DNA of 5,629 bases from JANLSO01 sp031362405 (GTDB lineage Bacteria > Actinomycetota > Thermoleophilia > Miltoncostaeales > Miltoncostaeaceae). Of this stretch, positions 5,500-5,629 are shown in pieces. The stretch lies in NCBI GenBank assembly GCA_031362405.1, contig JANLSO010000077.1, positions 1 to 5,629 on the forward strand. Reading direction: 5' to 3'. Position 1 is the stretch's first letter; every line of letters starts with the position of its first letter. A program made the position numbers and the translations under genes. The notes under the pieces are model-generated. The model searched no databases and was not told the DNA's origin. It saw only the letters and a program-made list of their open reading frames with translations.

Positions 5500-5629
5500 C
5501 TAGCCGGCGGAGAACTGGCTCGCGGTGAACTGCGCGCCTTGGGGGTCACGGATGAGTGCTGTGCGGGTCCACTGGGTGTCTTCGCGCGCGAGGACCGTCC
5601 CGCCGAGGCGCTCGACGTCCGCAGCGGTT
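5500..5629 (-). CDS. VOC-family (glyoxalase/dioxygenase-like) protein, C-terminal part
   Basis: The minus strand from the window end to TAG 5502-5500 encodes the last 42 full codons: AADVERLGGTVLARED, WTRTALIRDPQGAQFTASQF and SAG. The order of a helix with A-x-V-x-x-LGG, a strand, then RTALIRDPQGA-F is the usual end of the second beta-alpha-beta-beta-beta half of vicinal-oxygen-chelate proteins. The start and metal-binding residues lie beyond base 5629. The specific reaction (lactoylglutathione lyase, dioxygenase, antibiotic binding) cannot be told from this piece. It converges on the MBL-fold gene with 64 bases between stops. Confidence 0.75.
   Translation of the reverse strand, partial: TAADVERLGGTVLAREDTQWTRTALIRDPQGAQFTASQFSAG

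Noticed and set aside
1..5629. CRISPR array, tRNA, rRNA, insertion-sequence ends or transposase
   Set aside because: No regularly spaced repeats, cloverleaf-like segments, terminal inverted repeats or transposase motifs were seen on either strand.

Overview
The window is GC-rich and carries short, densely packed genes on both strands. The mix of proteins points to an uncultured member of the Actinomycetota, possibly a deep lineage such as Thermoleophilia. They are a secreted Ig-like repeat protein, a CsgG-like exported protein, a secreted beta-helix protein, a VapBC-type pair with an antitoxin tail of the kind common in actinobacteria, a His-Pro-His metallo-beta-lactamase-fold hydrolase and a glyoxalase/VOC protein. 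This placement is an inference from family resemblance; the window has no rRNA or tRNA.

Layout. 1-479 (-): the cut end of an Ig-like repeat surface protein, with frame breaks and no clear start. 493-1848 (+): an exported protein with a carboxypeptidase-regulatory-like domain and a CsgG-like domain. 1845-2562 (-): a class I SAM methyltransferase whose TAG stop shares a CTAG palindrome with the stop of the preceding gene; it has one frameshift in a C7 run. 2789-3769 (-): a secreted right-handed beta-helix protein. 3885-4423 (+): a decayed VapB-VapC toxin-antitoxin pair. 4559-4679 (+): a short piece resembling the N-terminus of a family of HNH endonucleases. 4669-5435 (+): an MBL-fold hydrolase with one frameshift near its end and an apparently lost N-terminus. 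5500-5629 (-): the C-terminal end of a VOC-family protein.

The genes do not form one operon or pathway. Orientation changes at almost every boundary: a divergent pair at 479/493, convergent stops at 1845/1848, a divergent pair near 3769/3885 and convergent ends at 5435/5500. Three products are predicted to be exported, which suggests an accessory cell-surface segment next to a patch of decayed defence-type genes.

The dominant unusual feature is the number of one-base frame breaks. Several lie in or beside G/C runs in otherwise intact genes (near 355-366, 436-440, 2003-2009 and 5326), which fits sequencing or assembly error. The toxin-antitoxin region also has an internal deletion and loss of a catalytic residue, so that locus looks truly degenerate. 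I did not find a convincing new multi-gene system here.
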